From NCBI RefSeq assembly GCF_004569505.1, contig NZ_SPPK01000002.1, positions 186,001 to 250,000 of the forward strand: DNA of 64,000 nucleotides. Direction: 5' to 3'. Positions 8,578 through 18,626 of this stretch are shown piece by piece. Under the pieces are notes generated by a model. The model saw only the letters and a program-made list of their open reading frames with translations. It did not search any database and was not told the DNA's origin. Position numbers and translations under genes: made by a program. The stretch comes from Dysgonomonas mossii. GTDB taxonomy: Bacteria; Bacteroidota; Bacteroidia; Bacteroidales; Dysgonomonadaceae. The number at the start of each line of letters is the position of its first letter. Positions within the stretch are counted from its first letter, which is position 1.

Positions 8578-8975
8578 GATTAGAAAATTTAAATTTTAGA
8601 GGTATTAGGCTCTGCTAATTTCTATATGCTTAATTCTCAATTAGCGGTTAGGTTGTCGGGTACTTTTGTGTATCTGACATGAACGATGGTTATGCAAATT
8701 TAAAACTTTAAGGTTGTTTAGCGAACTATTTGTGTGTTTGTTTTTATTGTAATTTTCGAATTTGATAAAGCATAATCGTACAAAGTGTCCGAAATCGAAC
8801 ACTAATTAGTTGTTTATTTATTTGTTTATTAGGTATTTATATTTTTGGCAGGACGTTTGATTATATACTTTGAAATAAATATATCGACCGATGATTAAGT
8901 AATAATGTATGAGGATAAATATAAGCAACTCTATTTTGTTGTTCGTTTTACAGAGCAGTAATAAAATAAAAAGCA
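8578..8975. other. Intergenic region between divergent genes
   Basis: About 400 nt, AT-rich. On the minus strand TAAATTTG (8695-8702) could be a -7 element for the interrupted lipoprotein gene, giving a leader of about 110 nt. For the permease genes on the plus strand only an off-consensus TATACTTTG near 8866 is seen. Nothing else recognised. Confidence 0.35.
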
Positions 8976-10244
8976 TTGAGTATGTATAAGCAGTATTTTA
9001 AACAAGCAATCGCCGGGCTGAGGGAAAATCCTCTAGTAGGCTTTTTTACTATTTTGGGTACTGTTTTAGCTGTAGCCACAATGATGATTTTGGTCTTGAC
9101 TTATCAGATAAAAACGGCTTCTTTTTCACCGGTTTCGGAACGAGATAGAATGCTTTATATAGACGTAATAGAAGGTCTTAATAAAGATAATGTAGGGTAT
9201 AGTGGAGGCGGAATGGGATATAATATCGTGCAGCAGTGTTTTTATAAAATGACAACTCCGGAGCTAGTGACAGCTGTTACCTCTAGTGTGACACAAAAGC
9301 AAGCCTCGGTTCAGGGCAATAAAAAGATCAGGGAATGTGATGTAAGAGGAACGGATGTAAACTTTTGGAAAGTATTCGATTTCCATTTTATAAACGGAAC
9401 CTCTTATACAGAGTCAATGTTTGCTTCGGCTATGCCGGTAGCCGTGATAAGTGATAAAGTGGCACGAGAATTTTTCGGAACAACAGATGTTGCCGGTAAA
9501 ACCATACAATTAGACTATGTCGATTATAAAGTCTTAGGAGTTGTAGCTTCTGTAAGTGATGCCGTAAGTGAAGCCTATGGTGAAATCTGGACTCCTTATT
9601 CGCTGAATGATGAGGTGATGAAGGCTGACTTTACCGAAGGGATAGGTGGTGAGTTTCACGTATTTATATTAGCTAAATCTAAGAGTGATTTTGATGCCAT
9701 ACGCCAAGAAGCCCAAAGTAGGGTGGCTACTTTTAATTCGGGACAGAAAGAATTCAAAGCCAATATATGGAAGCAACCCATTACGAGTATTCAGCGCATG
9801 TTTTACTATGTGCAGGGCGACCATCTGGATGGCAATTTCTCGGGAATGCTCTCGCTTGCTGCTTTATTTCTTTTCTTGCCTATATTTAACCTCTTGGGTA
9901 TTATGTTTTCTCAAATAAAAAAGCGAAGCCCCGAGATTGGGTTGAGAAAGGCTTTTGGTGCAACATCTACAAAGATTATCGGGCAACTTATTATAGAGAA
10001 TTTTGCAATCACCTTTATCGGAAGTGTTATCGGGGTGGGGGTGTCTATCTTATTCTTATATATGGCGAAAGATAGTTTGTTGGGGTATCCCGATGTTAAC
10101 GTGCATTGGTCTATGATTCTGAAACCTACTCTTTTTGTTGCCGCCATATTAGTTTGTCTGCTCATTAATATCCTGTCTACCATCTTGCCTGCATGGAGAA
10201 TAGCCAAAGCAGAAATCGTAGAGTCATTAAATACTGAGAATTAA
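8976..10244 (+). CDS. ABC transporter permease, MacB/FtsX type (first of pair)
   Basis: 422 residues. One N-terminal membrane helix (about 22-45), a large extracytoplasmic MacB-type domain (about 50-270), then three helices near 285-310, 335-365 and 380-405 forming the FtsX domain; the cytoplasmic loop has KKRSPEIGLRKAFGATSTK, the segment that contacts the ATPase in this class. Such type VII systems use mechanotransmission rather than substrate passage through the membrane (family knowledge). Followed after 13 nt by a second permease. No ATPase gene is adjacent, so the NBD must come from elsewhere. Substrate unknown. Confidence 0.85.
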   Translation: MSMYKQYFKQAIAGLRENPLVGFFTILGTVLAVATMMILVLTYQIKTASFSPVSERDRMLYIDVIEGLNKDNVGYSGGGMGYNIVQQCFYKMTTPELVTAVTSSVTQKQASVQGNKKIRECDVRGTDVNFWKVFDFHFINGTSYTESMFASAMPVAVISDKVAREFFGTTDVAGKTIQLDYVDYKVLGVVASVSDAVSEAYGEIWTPYSLNDEVMKADFTEGIGGEFHVFILAKSKSDFDAIRQEAQSRVATFNSGQKEFKANIWKQPITSIQRMFYYVQGDHLDGNFSGMLSLAALFLFLPIFNLLGIMFSQIKKRSPEIGLRKAFGATSTKIIGQLIIENFAITFIGSVIGVGVSILFLYMAKDSLLGYPDVNVHWSMILKPTLFVAAILVCLLINILSTILPAWRIAKAEIVESLNTEN

Positions 10245-10257
10245 AAAACAATTAACG

Positions 10258-11523
10258 ATGATAAAGAATCTTTTTAAACAAATATGGATAGAGCGTCGGC
10301 ATAATGGTTGGCTGATATTGGAGTTGATTGTTGTGTTTCTCTTTCTGCTGCTTATGTCCGACTTTTTGTATGTCAGGGCTAAAAACTATCTGGAACCTAA
10401 AGGCTTTGATATAGATAATACTTATGTGCTGAAACTAAAAGCACTATCTCCTATTGCCCCTAATTATGTTGCGCCCGAGCAGATTACACAAACCCCAACG
10501 GAATCATTACTCAGCTTGCTGGATAGGATAAAATTATATCCCGATGTAGAAGCTGTGGCAATATCTTTTCATTCGGCGCCTTACTCGATGGGAGGTGTGT
10601 GGGCCTCGTTGAAAGTGGATTCTGTTATCACAAAAGCTATTCGCAATAGGTATGTCACTCCTTCTTACTTTGATGTATTTCGTATCCGTACAGCTGATGG
10701 TAAGCCTATTCGGGTTCAAGAAAGCGGGCAGAATCAAATTATTCTGACACAGGATATTGCAGAGCAGCTCTATGGGAGCGCAGATGCTGCCATAGGAAGG
10801 GATGTTTTTTTTCCCGAAGAGGGGGGGCGAGGAACGAATCCCAACCGGGTTATAGCTGTTAGTAGCATAATGAAGCGTCAGGAGTTTTTTCCATACGAGG
10901 GAGCTTTCTTTGAGATTATAACAAATTCAAGGCTCGAAGATTGGAGCAAAGATAATGATGTAACCAGAGTTGATATTTCTATTCGTGTTAAGTTGGGGAG
11001 TGCACAGCATTTTCAGGATAATTTTCAGAATGAGATGGGCGACCGTCTGCGAGAAAATAATCTTTATGTAGCGTCTGTTACACCTTCTTCTAAGTTTAGA
11101 GAGGATGTTGTAGGAAAAGAAATCAGGGAGTCTATCCTGCCTATGGTTTATGTCGTCGTTTTTGTGCTTATTACTGTGTTTCTGGGTGTATTCGGTACAT
11201 TCTGGTTGCGAACATATCAGCGTCGAAGTGAGATTGGTATCCGTATGGTGGTAGGAGCAGATAAGGGAAAAGTACGTCTCCATATGATATTGGAGGGGTT
11301 GTCCCTGATGTCTTTGTCTATCGTTCCCGCATTTATTGTGTATATAAATATGCTTATCGGTGATGTTTTAGACGTTTGGCGAGTTCCTGTTTCTGTCGAG
11401 CGTATATTGATTGCGTTGGTAGTTGCACTGATGGTGATGATATTAATTATTGTAGCGGGGATATTGTGGCCCGCCAATCGGGCAGCTTCTATACAGCCTG
11501 TTGAGGCTTTGAGAGCTGACTAG
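10258..11523 (+). CDS. ABC transporter permease, MacB/FtsX type (second of pair)
   Basis: 421 residues with the same plan as the gene before it: N-terminal helix (about 17-38), a periplasmic domain (about 45-285), and three C-terminal helices; the coupling loop reads YQRRSEIGIRMVVGADKGK, and the C-terminus AASIQPVEALRAD is the usual FtsX-domain end. The two probably form a heterodimer. In Bacteroidales such pairs often occur in runs with an ATPase and a response regulator; neither is here. Confidence 0.85.
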   Translation: MIKNLFKQIWIERRHNGWLILELIVVFLFLLLMSDFLYVRAKNYLEPKGFDIDNTYVLKLKALSPIAPNYVAPEQITQTPTESLLSLLDRIKLYPDVEAVAISFHSAPYSMGGVWASLKVDSVITKAIRNRYVTPSYFDVFRIRTADGKPIRVQESGQNQIILTQDIAEQLYGSADAAIGRDVFFPEEGGRGTNPNRVIAVSSIMKRQEFFPYEGAFFEIITNSRLEDWSKDNDVTRVDISIRVKLGSAQHFQDNFQNEMGDRLRENNLYVASVTPSSKFREDVVGKEIRESILPMVYVVVFVLITVFLGVFGTFWLRTYQRRSEIGIRMVVGADKGKVRLHMILEGLSLMSLSIVPAFIVYINMLIGDVLDVWRVPVSVERILIALVVALMVMILIIVAGILWPANRAASIQPVEALRAD

Positions 11524-11557
11524 GTATTGGAATTTAGATTGCATTGATCATAAAAAT

Positions 11558-11624
11558 AGTCGCAAAAGAGAATGTATTCATTTAAAATGACAAAGTAAGT
11601 AATACTATCCTTCCTTTTGCGACT
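11558..11624. terminator. Bidirectional terminator between permease 2 and nucleoside kinase
   Basis: AGTCGCAAAAG (11558-11568) pairs exactly with CTTTTGCGACT (11614-11624). The loop holds a smaller GTATT/AATAC stem. ATTTTTATG follows on the minus strand and CTTTATTTTAT on the plus strand. Confidence 0.7.
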
Positions 11625-11638
11625 CTTTATTTTATATC

Positions 11639-13306
11639 CTAATACTTGAAGCTGCTTCCTCCAAGAAACTCTCTCAATAAAGATGTAGGAGGTAATTCTT
11701 TGTCGTTGATGTAGTTGAAGTATCTCAGGAACTTAAGTAGCCGATGGGCTTCCGCATATTCGGGTGCGCTGTTGGGTACTTGCATCAATACAGGTTCTGC
11801 ATGACGGCGCAGTGCTGCCAGTTCGTACATCATAGCCGAATTGAACATTACATCAGCATTTTCCTGATATGGGAAAATCCATTTATCCTCACCTCTGCGT
11901 ACGCTCTGCCAACGCGAAATAGTGTCGATTGCCGAATAGCTTCGGTATTTGTAGTCGCGTATCAGCCTGCGTAATAGTCGGTTGTCTGCCGTTGGTATCC
12001 AGTTGTGGTTGTCTAACGAAATGGTAGTGAGGGCAGATACATATATCTTGTATTTCTGGTTGTCAGGTATATCTCTTGTCAGTTCGGGGTTAAGTCCGTG
12101 AATGCCTTCGATCACAAGGATTGAGTTTTCTTCAAGCAGGAGTTTGTCTCCTTTATACTCTCGTTTTCCCGTTGTGAAGTTGAATGTCGGTAAATCTATT
12201 TCCTCCCCTTTCAGTAATTTCTGAAGGTCTTCATTAAACTTAGCTATATCTAACGCATATAGCGATTCGAAGTCATAATCTCCATCTTCGTCCAAAGGGG
12301 TTAATTCCCTATCTACAAAATAATTGTCGAGCGATAGTCCTACCGGTTTTAAGAGATTTACCATCAGCTGCACTTCCAGCCGCATTCGGAATGTTGTTTT
12401 TCCCGACGATGAAGGGCCGGATATAAGTGCTACCTTGACACCCTCTTTTGCCCGTGCTGCTATTTCGGTAGCAATATTTGCTATCTTCTTCTCTTGATAG
12501 GCTTCCGATACCTTTATGATATTAGGCATTGTACCCATCTTATTCGCTTTGTTCATATCGCCCACATTGTCGAGCCCAATGATATTCAGAAACTTGAGAT
12601 GCTCTTTGTAAACATTGTACATTTTATCTTGCGAAATGACAGGTTCAAGTTCAATCGGGTTGCTTCGGTTTGGTACACGTAACAACAAGCCATCATTGTA
12701 GAGTTCGAGCCCGAAGAGGTGAATATATTTTGTAGAAGGTACGAGGCATCCGTAAAAATAGTCGACCGATCCGTTGAGCCTATAATATTTGGAGTACAAT
12801 TCTCCCGAACTTTCGAGAAGCAAGGCTTTGTCTTCAAACCCTCTGTTTCGGAACATTTTTACTACCTTATCGGTTTCTTCCTCAACGGCTTCGAAGCGCA
12901 TATCGGCTTCGATATATTGTTGCATTTTTGTCTTTATGGCCACTATTGCATTTTCGTCGATTGTACCCCGGTCGCTGATCTTGCAAAAGTAACCCAGCGA
13001 TATGGGATGCTCGATATAAAGCTGAGCTTCGGGGAAAGTTTCGGAAACAGCTTTTGCCAACAGAAAGCAAAGCGAGCGTACATAAGCCCGCATGCCCGAT
13101 GGACTTGTTAGATCTACGAAGGTTACCGTTTTGTTGTGATACACGCAATAGTCTAGAGGCTCGGTTTTATTATTGACTTTTGCGTTTACGATGGTAGATT
13201 CTGACTTGACGTCAAAGCCTTCCAGTATTTTTATAAGATTGCTTCCTGCAGGAAAGTCCTGATATGTATTTGTGTTTGTACAAAAAATCGTTACTTTTTT
13301 CTCCAT
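11639..13306 (-). CDS. Nucleoside (uridine) kinase with TGS/ThrRS-like N-terminus
   Basis: 555 residues from the ATG at 13306; an upstream in-frame ATG adds only MFITYIQI and is less likely. The N-terminal 60 residues look like a TGS/ubiquitin-like domain, followed by a region like the second additional domain of threonyl-tRNA synthetase (HPISLGYFCKISD), and from about 285 a P-loop kinase of the uridine kinase/phosphoribulokinase family with Walker A SGPSSSGKTTF, then SLDNYFVDRELTP and VIEGIHGLNPEL. This fused architecture is widespread in Bacteroidetes and Clostridia and is usually annotated as nucleoside kinase; the exact substrate is not established by the sequence. Confidence 0.85.
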   Translation of the reverse strand: MEKKVTIFCTNTNTYQDFPAGSNLIKILEGFDVKSESTIVNAKVNNKTEPLDYCVYHNKTVTFVDLTSPSGMRAYVRSLCFLLAKAVSETFPEAQLYIEHPISLGYFCKISDRGTIDENAIVAIKTKMQQYIEADMRFEAVEEETDKVVKMFRNRGFEDKALLLESSGELYSKYYRLNGSVDYFYGCLVPSTKYIHLFGLELYNDGLLLRVPNRSNPIELEPVISQDKMYNVYKEHLKFLNIIGLDNVGDMNKANKMGTMPNIIKVSEAYQEKKIANIATEIAARAKEGVKVALISGPSSSGKTTFRMRLEVQLMVNLLKPVGLSLDNYFVDRELTPLDEDGDYDFESLYALDIAKFNEDLQKLLKGEEIDLPTFNFTTGKREYKGDKLLLEENSILVIEGIHGLNPELTRDIPDNQKYKIYVSALTTISLDNHNWIPTADNRLLRRLIRDYKYRSYSAIDTISRWQSVRRGEDKWIFPYQENADVMFNSAMMYELAALRRHAEPVLMQVPNSAPEYAEAHRLLKFLRYFNYINDKELPPTSLLREFLGGSSFKY

Positions 13307-13335
13307 AATCTGAATGTAAGTTATAAACATATCGA

Positions 13336-13364
13336 AGGATGTTCTTCGTTATAAAAAACATCCT
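13336..13364. other. Hairpin between asnA and nucleoside kinase
   Basis: AGGATGTT pairs with AACATCCT (8 bp, 13-nt loop). No clear T run in the direction of transcription, so its role as a terminator of asnA is uncertain. Confidence 0.35.
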
Positions 13365-13418
13365 CCAGATTATAAAGTTAAGTAAAAATATTTATTTAAA
13401 AAACATGCCTGTGCAGAA

Positions 13419-14456
13419 CTATATTAATGGCATGCCCAGCTTTAGTGCTTCAGAGCACATTTCTTTAGGCCATAGTCCGGCTTGTATCTCTCCGATATGC
13501 CCTTTTCTGAGGTAGAACATACATAGTCGCGATTGTCCTATTCCTCCGCCTATCGATTGTGGGAGCTCTCCGTTTAGCAAACGCTTGTGGAAATAAAGTT
13601 CTTTTCTCGATTCCTGACCTGATATCTGAAGTTGCTCCAATAGTACTTCTCTATTTACACGGATTCCCATCGATGACAGCTCCATGCCTTGTTCCAAAAC
13701 AGGATTCCATACGATAAGATCTCCGTTCAGTCCTTTGTATCCGTTTTCGGATTTGGTAGTCCAGTCGTCATAGTCGGGGGCTCGTCCATCGTGTGGTTTG
13801 CCGTTGCTTAGTGCTCCACCAATACCAATGATGAATACGGCTCCGTATTCTTTAGCTATTTTGTTTTCTCTCTCTTTTACAGGGAGGTTCGGATACATTT
13901 GCAATAACTCTTCTGCATGTATGAATTTTATGTTGCAAGGCAAAATAGGAGTGATAGTAGGGAATATCTCGTATACTAAATACTCTGTTCTTACCAATGC
14001 TGCATATATTCTGTTTACAATTTGTTTCAAGAATTCTAAGTTTCGGTTTTCGGGAGACATAACCATTTCCCAATCCCACTGATCTACATATAGTGAATGC
14101 AAGTTACCCAGCTCTTCGTCTGCCCTGATGGCGTTCATGTCTGTATATATGCCAAAGCCTTCATTTATATTGTAGTCGGCTAGGGTCAATCGTTTCCATT
14201 TGGCTAATGAATGAACTATTTCGGCACGCTCGTCACCCATGTCTTTTATCGGGAAATTTACAGCTCTTTCTACGCCGTTGAGGTCATCGTTGATGCCCAT
14301 CCCTTTGAGAACGAACAAAGGAGCTGTAACCCTTCTTAAGCGTAATTCGGAAGATAGATTTTGTTGGAAGAAATCTTTAATTTGCTTGATGCCCATCTCT
14401 GTTTGCTGTAAATCTAAGAGGGCACGATAGTGTTTGGGTTTAATTAAGTAGCTCAT
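13419..14456 (-). CDS. asnA: Aspartate-ammonia ligase
   Basis: 345 residues, the usual length. AsnA makes asparagine from aspartate, ammonia and ATP and is a class II aminoacyl-tRNA synthetase homologue in the cytosol. Visible signatures: LRLRRVTAPLFV, NEGFGIYTDMNAIRADE, LHSLYVDQWDWE, NIKFIHAEELL, and the class II motif 3-like stretch SIGGGIGQSRLCMFYLRK. Monocistronic; 112 nt separate it from the kinase gene downstream. It carries its own -7 element. Confidence 0.95.
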   Translation of the reverse strand: MSYLIKPKHYRALLDLQQTEMGIKQIKDFFQQNLSSELRLRRVTAPLFVLKGMGINDDLNGVERAVNFPIKDMGDERAEIVHSLAKWKRLTLADYNINEGFGIYTDMNAIRADEELGNLHSLYVDQWDWEMVMSPENRNLEFLKQIVNRIYAALVRTEYLVYEIFPTITPILPCNIKFIHAEELLQMYPNLPVKERENKIAKEYGAVFIIGIGGALSNGKPHDGRAPDYDDWTTKSENGYKGLNGDLIVWNPVLEQGMELSSMGIRVNREVLLEQLQISGQESRKELYFHKRLLNGELPQSIGGGIGQSRLCMFYLRKGHIGEIQAGLWPKEMCSEALKLGMPLI

Positions 14457-14493
14457 TTTTATTAATTTGCCTATTTGCGTGTTAAATGATTTG

Positions 14494-14501
14494 CAAAGTT
14501 A
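14494..14501 (-). promoter_or_regulatory. -7 element of asnA
   Basis: CAAAGTTA on the plus strand reads TAACTTTG on the minus strand, 37 nt before the asnA start. No clear -33. Confidence 0.45.
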
Positions 14502-15203
14502 GGCTTTTTGTGTTAATGTGAAAATTTTATGGGCTTAAAATATGCATTTTGATCGTTTTAAAGATCTGTTATTATTTTCTTTGTGAAGAGTTTATCGTTA
14601 AATTATCTTACACTATTTTCTATATATTCTTAATATTGCGTCGAATAGACAATCCTGTCTTATGTCGATATTGTCTTTGTTTTAGCTTGTTCACTTACTT
14701 TATATATTATGCGTTAGTAATCTTGTGTATATTTGTTGTTTGAACTTTATTTAGATAAATTTGTTTAATTTTTATACTATATACGAAGTCGATATAGTGC
14801 TATCAACTTGTCGAAATCTTGTCAGTTTTAATGAAATTTAACTTCTATTTTTGTGTTTGTAAGTTGATCTTAAATAATTGTCTCAAAATGTTAAGATGCT
14901 TTATTTTTGATAATTAGCTGTTGTATTGTTTTTTATGCAGGAATAAGCATTGGAGAGGTGGTTTAGGAAAGTTATAGAGTGAATTTAGAGAGTTATACCA
15001 AATGTAGTATAGCTTTATTCTTAAAAAGATATTGTGACTAGTAGTTTTATTAAATATGAAAACAGCATGTGGGTGAAATTGTTTTCGTTAAATAAAATCG
15101 GATAACCTTTTTGTATTGCTTATTAAGAAGCTTACTCAGAGCTTTTGAGCAATCAATTTTATTACTTCTTTATTATTAGTGAGGAACTTTAATTTTTTTT
15201 ATT
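14502..15203 (+). other. Long upstream region of the first susC
   Basis: About 700 nt without a credible gene; short frames are of AT-rich random composition. It holds at least two candidate plus-strand promoters (see next entry and TATTTTTG at 14846-14853), which would give a susC leader of about 350-440 nt. I see no recognisable riboswitch and no strong hairpin. Confidence 0.4.
14732..14763 (+). promoter_or_regulatory. Candidate distal promoter of the first susC
   Basis: TTTG (14732-14735), 20 nt, TAAATTTG (14756-14763): exact consensus, but 440 nt before the start codon. Confidence 0.4.
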
Positions 15204-18200
15204 ATGAATGATTACCTAAAGGAAAGGAAAGTTGGTAAGGGCATATTCAAAATATTGCTTTTGTGCAGTATTTTATTTTGTTCTTTTACCATTGTTCAAG
15301 CTCAGACAGTTACGGGTGTCGTAAAAGATGCTAACAATGAGCCTATTATTGGTGCTAGTGTAGCCGTGAAAGGTACTACTACAGGTACTTTGACGGACAC
15401 AGAAGGGAGCTATAAAATATCAGCAGGGACTAACTCTGTTTTGGTATTTTCATTTATTGGTTATACTTCGAAAGAGGTACCGGTAGGTTCTCAAAAAGTT
15501 ATAAATGTAACTTTGGAAGAAAGCAGCCAGCAGCTGGATGAAGTTGTTGTGACAGCTCTTGGGATGAAAAGATCTACAAAAGCTTTAGGGTATGCGATGA
15601 CTGAGTTGAAAGGGGATGATTTAGCGAATAACTCAAATAATCCGATCGATGCTCTTCAAGGTAAGGTTGCCGGACTTGAAATTTCAGGATCCGACGGTGG
15701 TATGTTTGGATCATCTAAAATCCAACTTCGTGGTATTCCAACATTAAATGGTGTTAACAGACCTATTTATGTTGTGGATAACGTTATTTTGAGTAACTCA
15801 AATGCAGACGCAGGTGACGCAGACTGGAGTTCAGGCGCTAACGACTGGGGTAATGAACTAAAGAATCTAAATCCAAGTGATTTCGAGACAGTATCTGTTT
15901 TGAAAGGAGCTGCTGCTACTGCTCTTTATGGATCTAGAGGTTTGTTTGGTGCTATCGTTATTACAACAAAAAGTGGAAAAGCTACAAAAGGATTTGGTGT
16001 TACATTCAACCAATCTTTTGGTATAGATCATGTGTATAAACAACCGGATCTTCAAAATGTGTATGGTGTAGGAGCTTTATCCGGTTATGTAGACTATGGT
16101 AAAACCAACTCAAGTGGTGGTTACTACGGATGGGATAACCAACATCAATTTAAATACAATGGAGATGGAAAGGCTATGTTCAATGACTGGGGTATGGGAT
16201 ATGGACCTCGATTTGACGGAAGCGCTATCCTTGGATATGACAATGAGGAAACTACTTACAGAGCGATAAAGAATAACTATAAAGATATGTATAATTTAGG
16301 TTTCACTACCAACTCTAACCTTACAGTGCAGGGTGGTAATGATAAGACAACATTTTATACATCTCTAGCCTACAGACATCAAACAGGAACATTGCCTAAC
16401 AATGAGTTTAACAGGTTAACTTTATTGACAAAAGCATCTCATAAGATTTCTGACAAAGTAATGCTTGATGCTTCTGTAAACTTTGGAAAATCAAATCCTA
16501 AAAATGTTCAGCCAAACGTGGGTGAATACTTTGCTAGCGGAACATTTACACGTGAATATGATCCTTCTTATTATCGTAACAAATATAAAGGAACACATGG
16601 CGGTTTGGCTAACTCTTCTTACGATGATAAATATGGAAATGTACCGGGACGCGACTTATGGTGGAGTATTTATGAGAATAATACGACACAGGAAGAGGTA
16701 TCGATCCGTCCAAGCTTAGCATTAACTGTTGACATCTTGGATTGGTTGAAGTTCAAAACTGAAGGTAATTATAATTACTATTATACAAACCGTGAAACAA
16801 AAAATCCTAACTCAGGATATGCTAGAACTTATGACGGCGGTAACGGTTACTATGCTATGACTAGCACAAAGAAAAGACAAACAAACCTGAATGCTAGCGT
16901 ACTATGGGATAAGCCTCTAAATGCAGATTTCAATTTTACCGGATTTTTGCGTGGTGAGTACTATGACAACTGGCAGAGCTATATGACAACCAGTACAGAT
17001 GGAGGTTTAGTTGTTCCGGATCTTTATTTTATCAAAAACTCTGTAAAAGCAGCTAAAACTGAAGCTTATACATTGGGCACAAAGAGAATGTTCTCTGTAG
17101 CCGGGCAAGTTGGAGTGAGCTGGAAGAACAAATTATATTTAGATGTAACAGGACGTAACGACTGGTCTTCTTCATTGGTTTACTCTGATGGAACAGGTAA
17201 CTTCTCTTACTTCTATCCGTCAGTAAACGGCTCAGCTATTCTTTCAGAATTGTTGACCTTACCTGAATGGGTTTCGTTTGCAAAAGTTCGTGCATCATGG
17301 GCACAAGTAGGTAATGATACCGATCCTTATAGTTTGAATAATGCTTATTTCTTGAGAACTACAGTAATGGGCGACAGATATATAAGCTCTTTACAGATAG
17401 AAAATCAGGACGGTGTTGATATTCTTATCTCTAAAAACTTGAAGCCGGAACGTAAGAATGCATGGGAAGTAGGTCTCGATTGGCGTTTTTTCAACAATAG
17501 AATAGGTGTTGATGCGACATACTATAAAGAGAATACTAAAAACCAGATCATGACAATTGCAGTGCCTGAGGTATCAGGTATCTCTCGACAAATAGTAAAT
17601 GCCGGTAATATTCAAAACTCAGGTATCGAGTTAGCTCTTCACACTGTTCCTATCGAAAGCAAAGACTGGCAATGGGAAGTAGACTTCACTTATACACGTA
17701 ACCGTAATAAAATAGTATCTCTTCACGAGAATGTGGCAGACTATATTAGCCTTAAAGGAAATACTAACTATGGTAACTACCGTGTTGGTTCAGTTGCAAA
17801 AGTGGGTGCTGAATATGGTTTGTTGATGACAGACTCTAAACCTAAAATTGATGAGGCTACAGGCTTAGAAGTTTTAACTTGGTCTAACGGTAGACGTATG
17901 GCTTATGCACAACGTAGTGGAAAAGAAGAAATAATAGGTTCTGTTAATCCGGACTTTTTAGGTTCAGTTTCTACAACATTGCGTTACAAGAAAATGTCTT
18001 TGAGAGTAGGTTTAGATATGCGTTTTGGTGGTTATGTGGCTTCTTATAACTCTCGTTATGGTACTGCATACGGATTTACAGAATCATCTCTAGCTTATTC
18101 TGATGCTAGCCATGGTGGTGTATCTTGGCAATCGAAATTTGATGGAATGACTTACACTGACGGATATATCCCTCAAGGTATTTTCCCTGCAGGAACTGTA

Positions 18201-18608
18201 ATCAATCAACCGAATGGAGGTACATATACTGTAGCTGCAGGAGGAGAAACATTCCAAGACCTATATGATAGAGGACTAGTAGAGCCGGTACATGCTTCAG
18301 CGTGGACTTATTTCAGAAACAGCTGGGGACAAGGTGTGGTTAACGACGATTGGTTCAAGAAGCTTAATTATATAGCACTTCGCGAGATATCATTCAATTA
18401 TGCATGTCCTACAACTTTTGCGAATAAATTAGGAGCAAGAGCTTTGTCAGTTGGAATTACAGGAAGAAACTTAGGTTACTTATTGAACAGTATGCCTAAT
18501 CATGAGAATCCTGAAGGGCTTCGTGGTACATCAGCTGCTGAATTCCGTTATCGTTCTTTCGCTGGATTTACAGCAAGTTATATGTTGAATATATCAGCCA
18601 CATTCTAA
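15204..18608 (+). CDS. SusC/RagA-type TonB-dependent outer-membrane transporter
   Basis: 1134 residues. Signal peptide at about 14-34 (ends IVQAQ), a carboxypeptidase-regulatory-like domain at about 35-115 (VTGVVKDANNEPIIGASVAV), the SusC linker LDEVVVTALGMKR, a plug domain (IDALQGKVAGLEIS; FETVSVLKGAAATALYGSRG) and a long beta-barrel ending in MLNISATF with a terminal Phe as usual for outer-membrane barrels. No STN domain, so it is not expected to signal to an anti-sigma factor. It forms a lidded importer with the SusD-like protein 18 nt downstream. Substrate unknown; no carbohydrate-active enzyme is next to it. Confidence 0.93.
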   Translation: MNDYLKERKVGKGIFKILLLCSILFCSFTIVQAQTVTGVVKDANNEPIIGASVAVKGTTTGTLTDTEGSYKISAGTNSVLVFSFIGYTSKEVPVGSQKVINVTLEESSQQLDEVVVTALGMKRSTKALGYAMTELKGDDLANNSNNPIDALQGKVAGLEISGSDGGMFGSSKIQLRGIPTLNGVNRPIYVVDNVILSNSNADAGDADWSSGANDWGNELKNLNPSDFETVSVLKGAAATALYGSRGLFGAIVITTKSGKATKGFGVTFNQSFGIDHVYKQPDLQNVYGVGALSGYVDYGKTNSSGGYYGWDNQHQFKYNGDGKAMFNDWGMGYGPRFDGSAILGYDNEETTYRAIKNNYKDMYNLGFTTNSNLTVQGGNDKTTFYTSLAYRHQTGTLPNNEFNRLTLLTKASHKISDKVMLDASVNFGKSNPKNVQPNVGEYFASGTFTREYDPSYYRNKYKGTHGGLANSSYDDKYGNVPGRDLWWSIYENNTTQEEVSIRPSLALTVDILDWLKFKTEGNYNYYYTNRETKNPNSGYARTYDGGNGYYAMTSTKKRQTNLNASVLWDKPLNADFNFTGFLRGEYYDNWQSYMTTSTDGGLVVPDLYFIKNSVKAAKTEAYTLGTKRMFSVAGQVGVSWKNKLYLDVTGRNDWSSSLVYSDGTGNFSYFYPSVNGSAILSELLTLPEWVSFAKVRASWAQVGNDTDPYSLNNAYFLRTTVMGDRYISSLQIENQDGVDILISKNLKPERKNAWEVGLDWRFFNNRIGVDATYYKENTKNQIMTIAVPEVSGISRQIVNAGNIQNSGIELALHTVPIESKDWQWEVDFTYTRNRNKIVSLHENVADYISLKGNTNYGNYRVGSVAKVGAEYGLLMTDSKPKIDEATGLEVLTWSNGRRMAYAQRSGKEEIIGSVNPDFLGSVSTTLRYKKMSLRVGLDMRFGGYVASYNSRYGTAYGFTESSLAYSDASHGGVSWQSKFDGMTYTDGYIPQGIFPAGTVINQPNGGTYTVAAGGETFQDLYDRGLVEPVHASAWTYFRNSWGQGVVNDDWFKKLNYIALREISFNYACPTTFANKLGARALSVGITGRNLGYLLNSMPNHENPEGLRGTSAAEFRYRSFAGFTASYMLNISATF

Positions 18609-18626
18609 TTTTTAAAAAGTACAGAT

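Noticed and set aside
14549..14743. A 64-codon frame upstream of the first susC
   Set aside because: Composition is Ile/Leu/Phe/Tyr/Cys as random AT-rich DNA gives; no ribosome site or homologue recognised.
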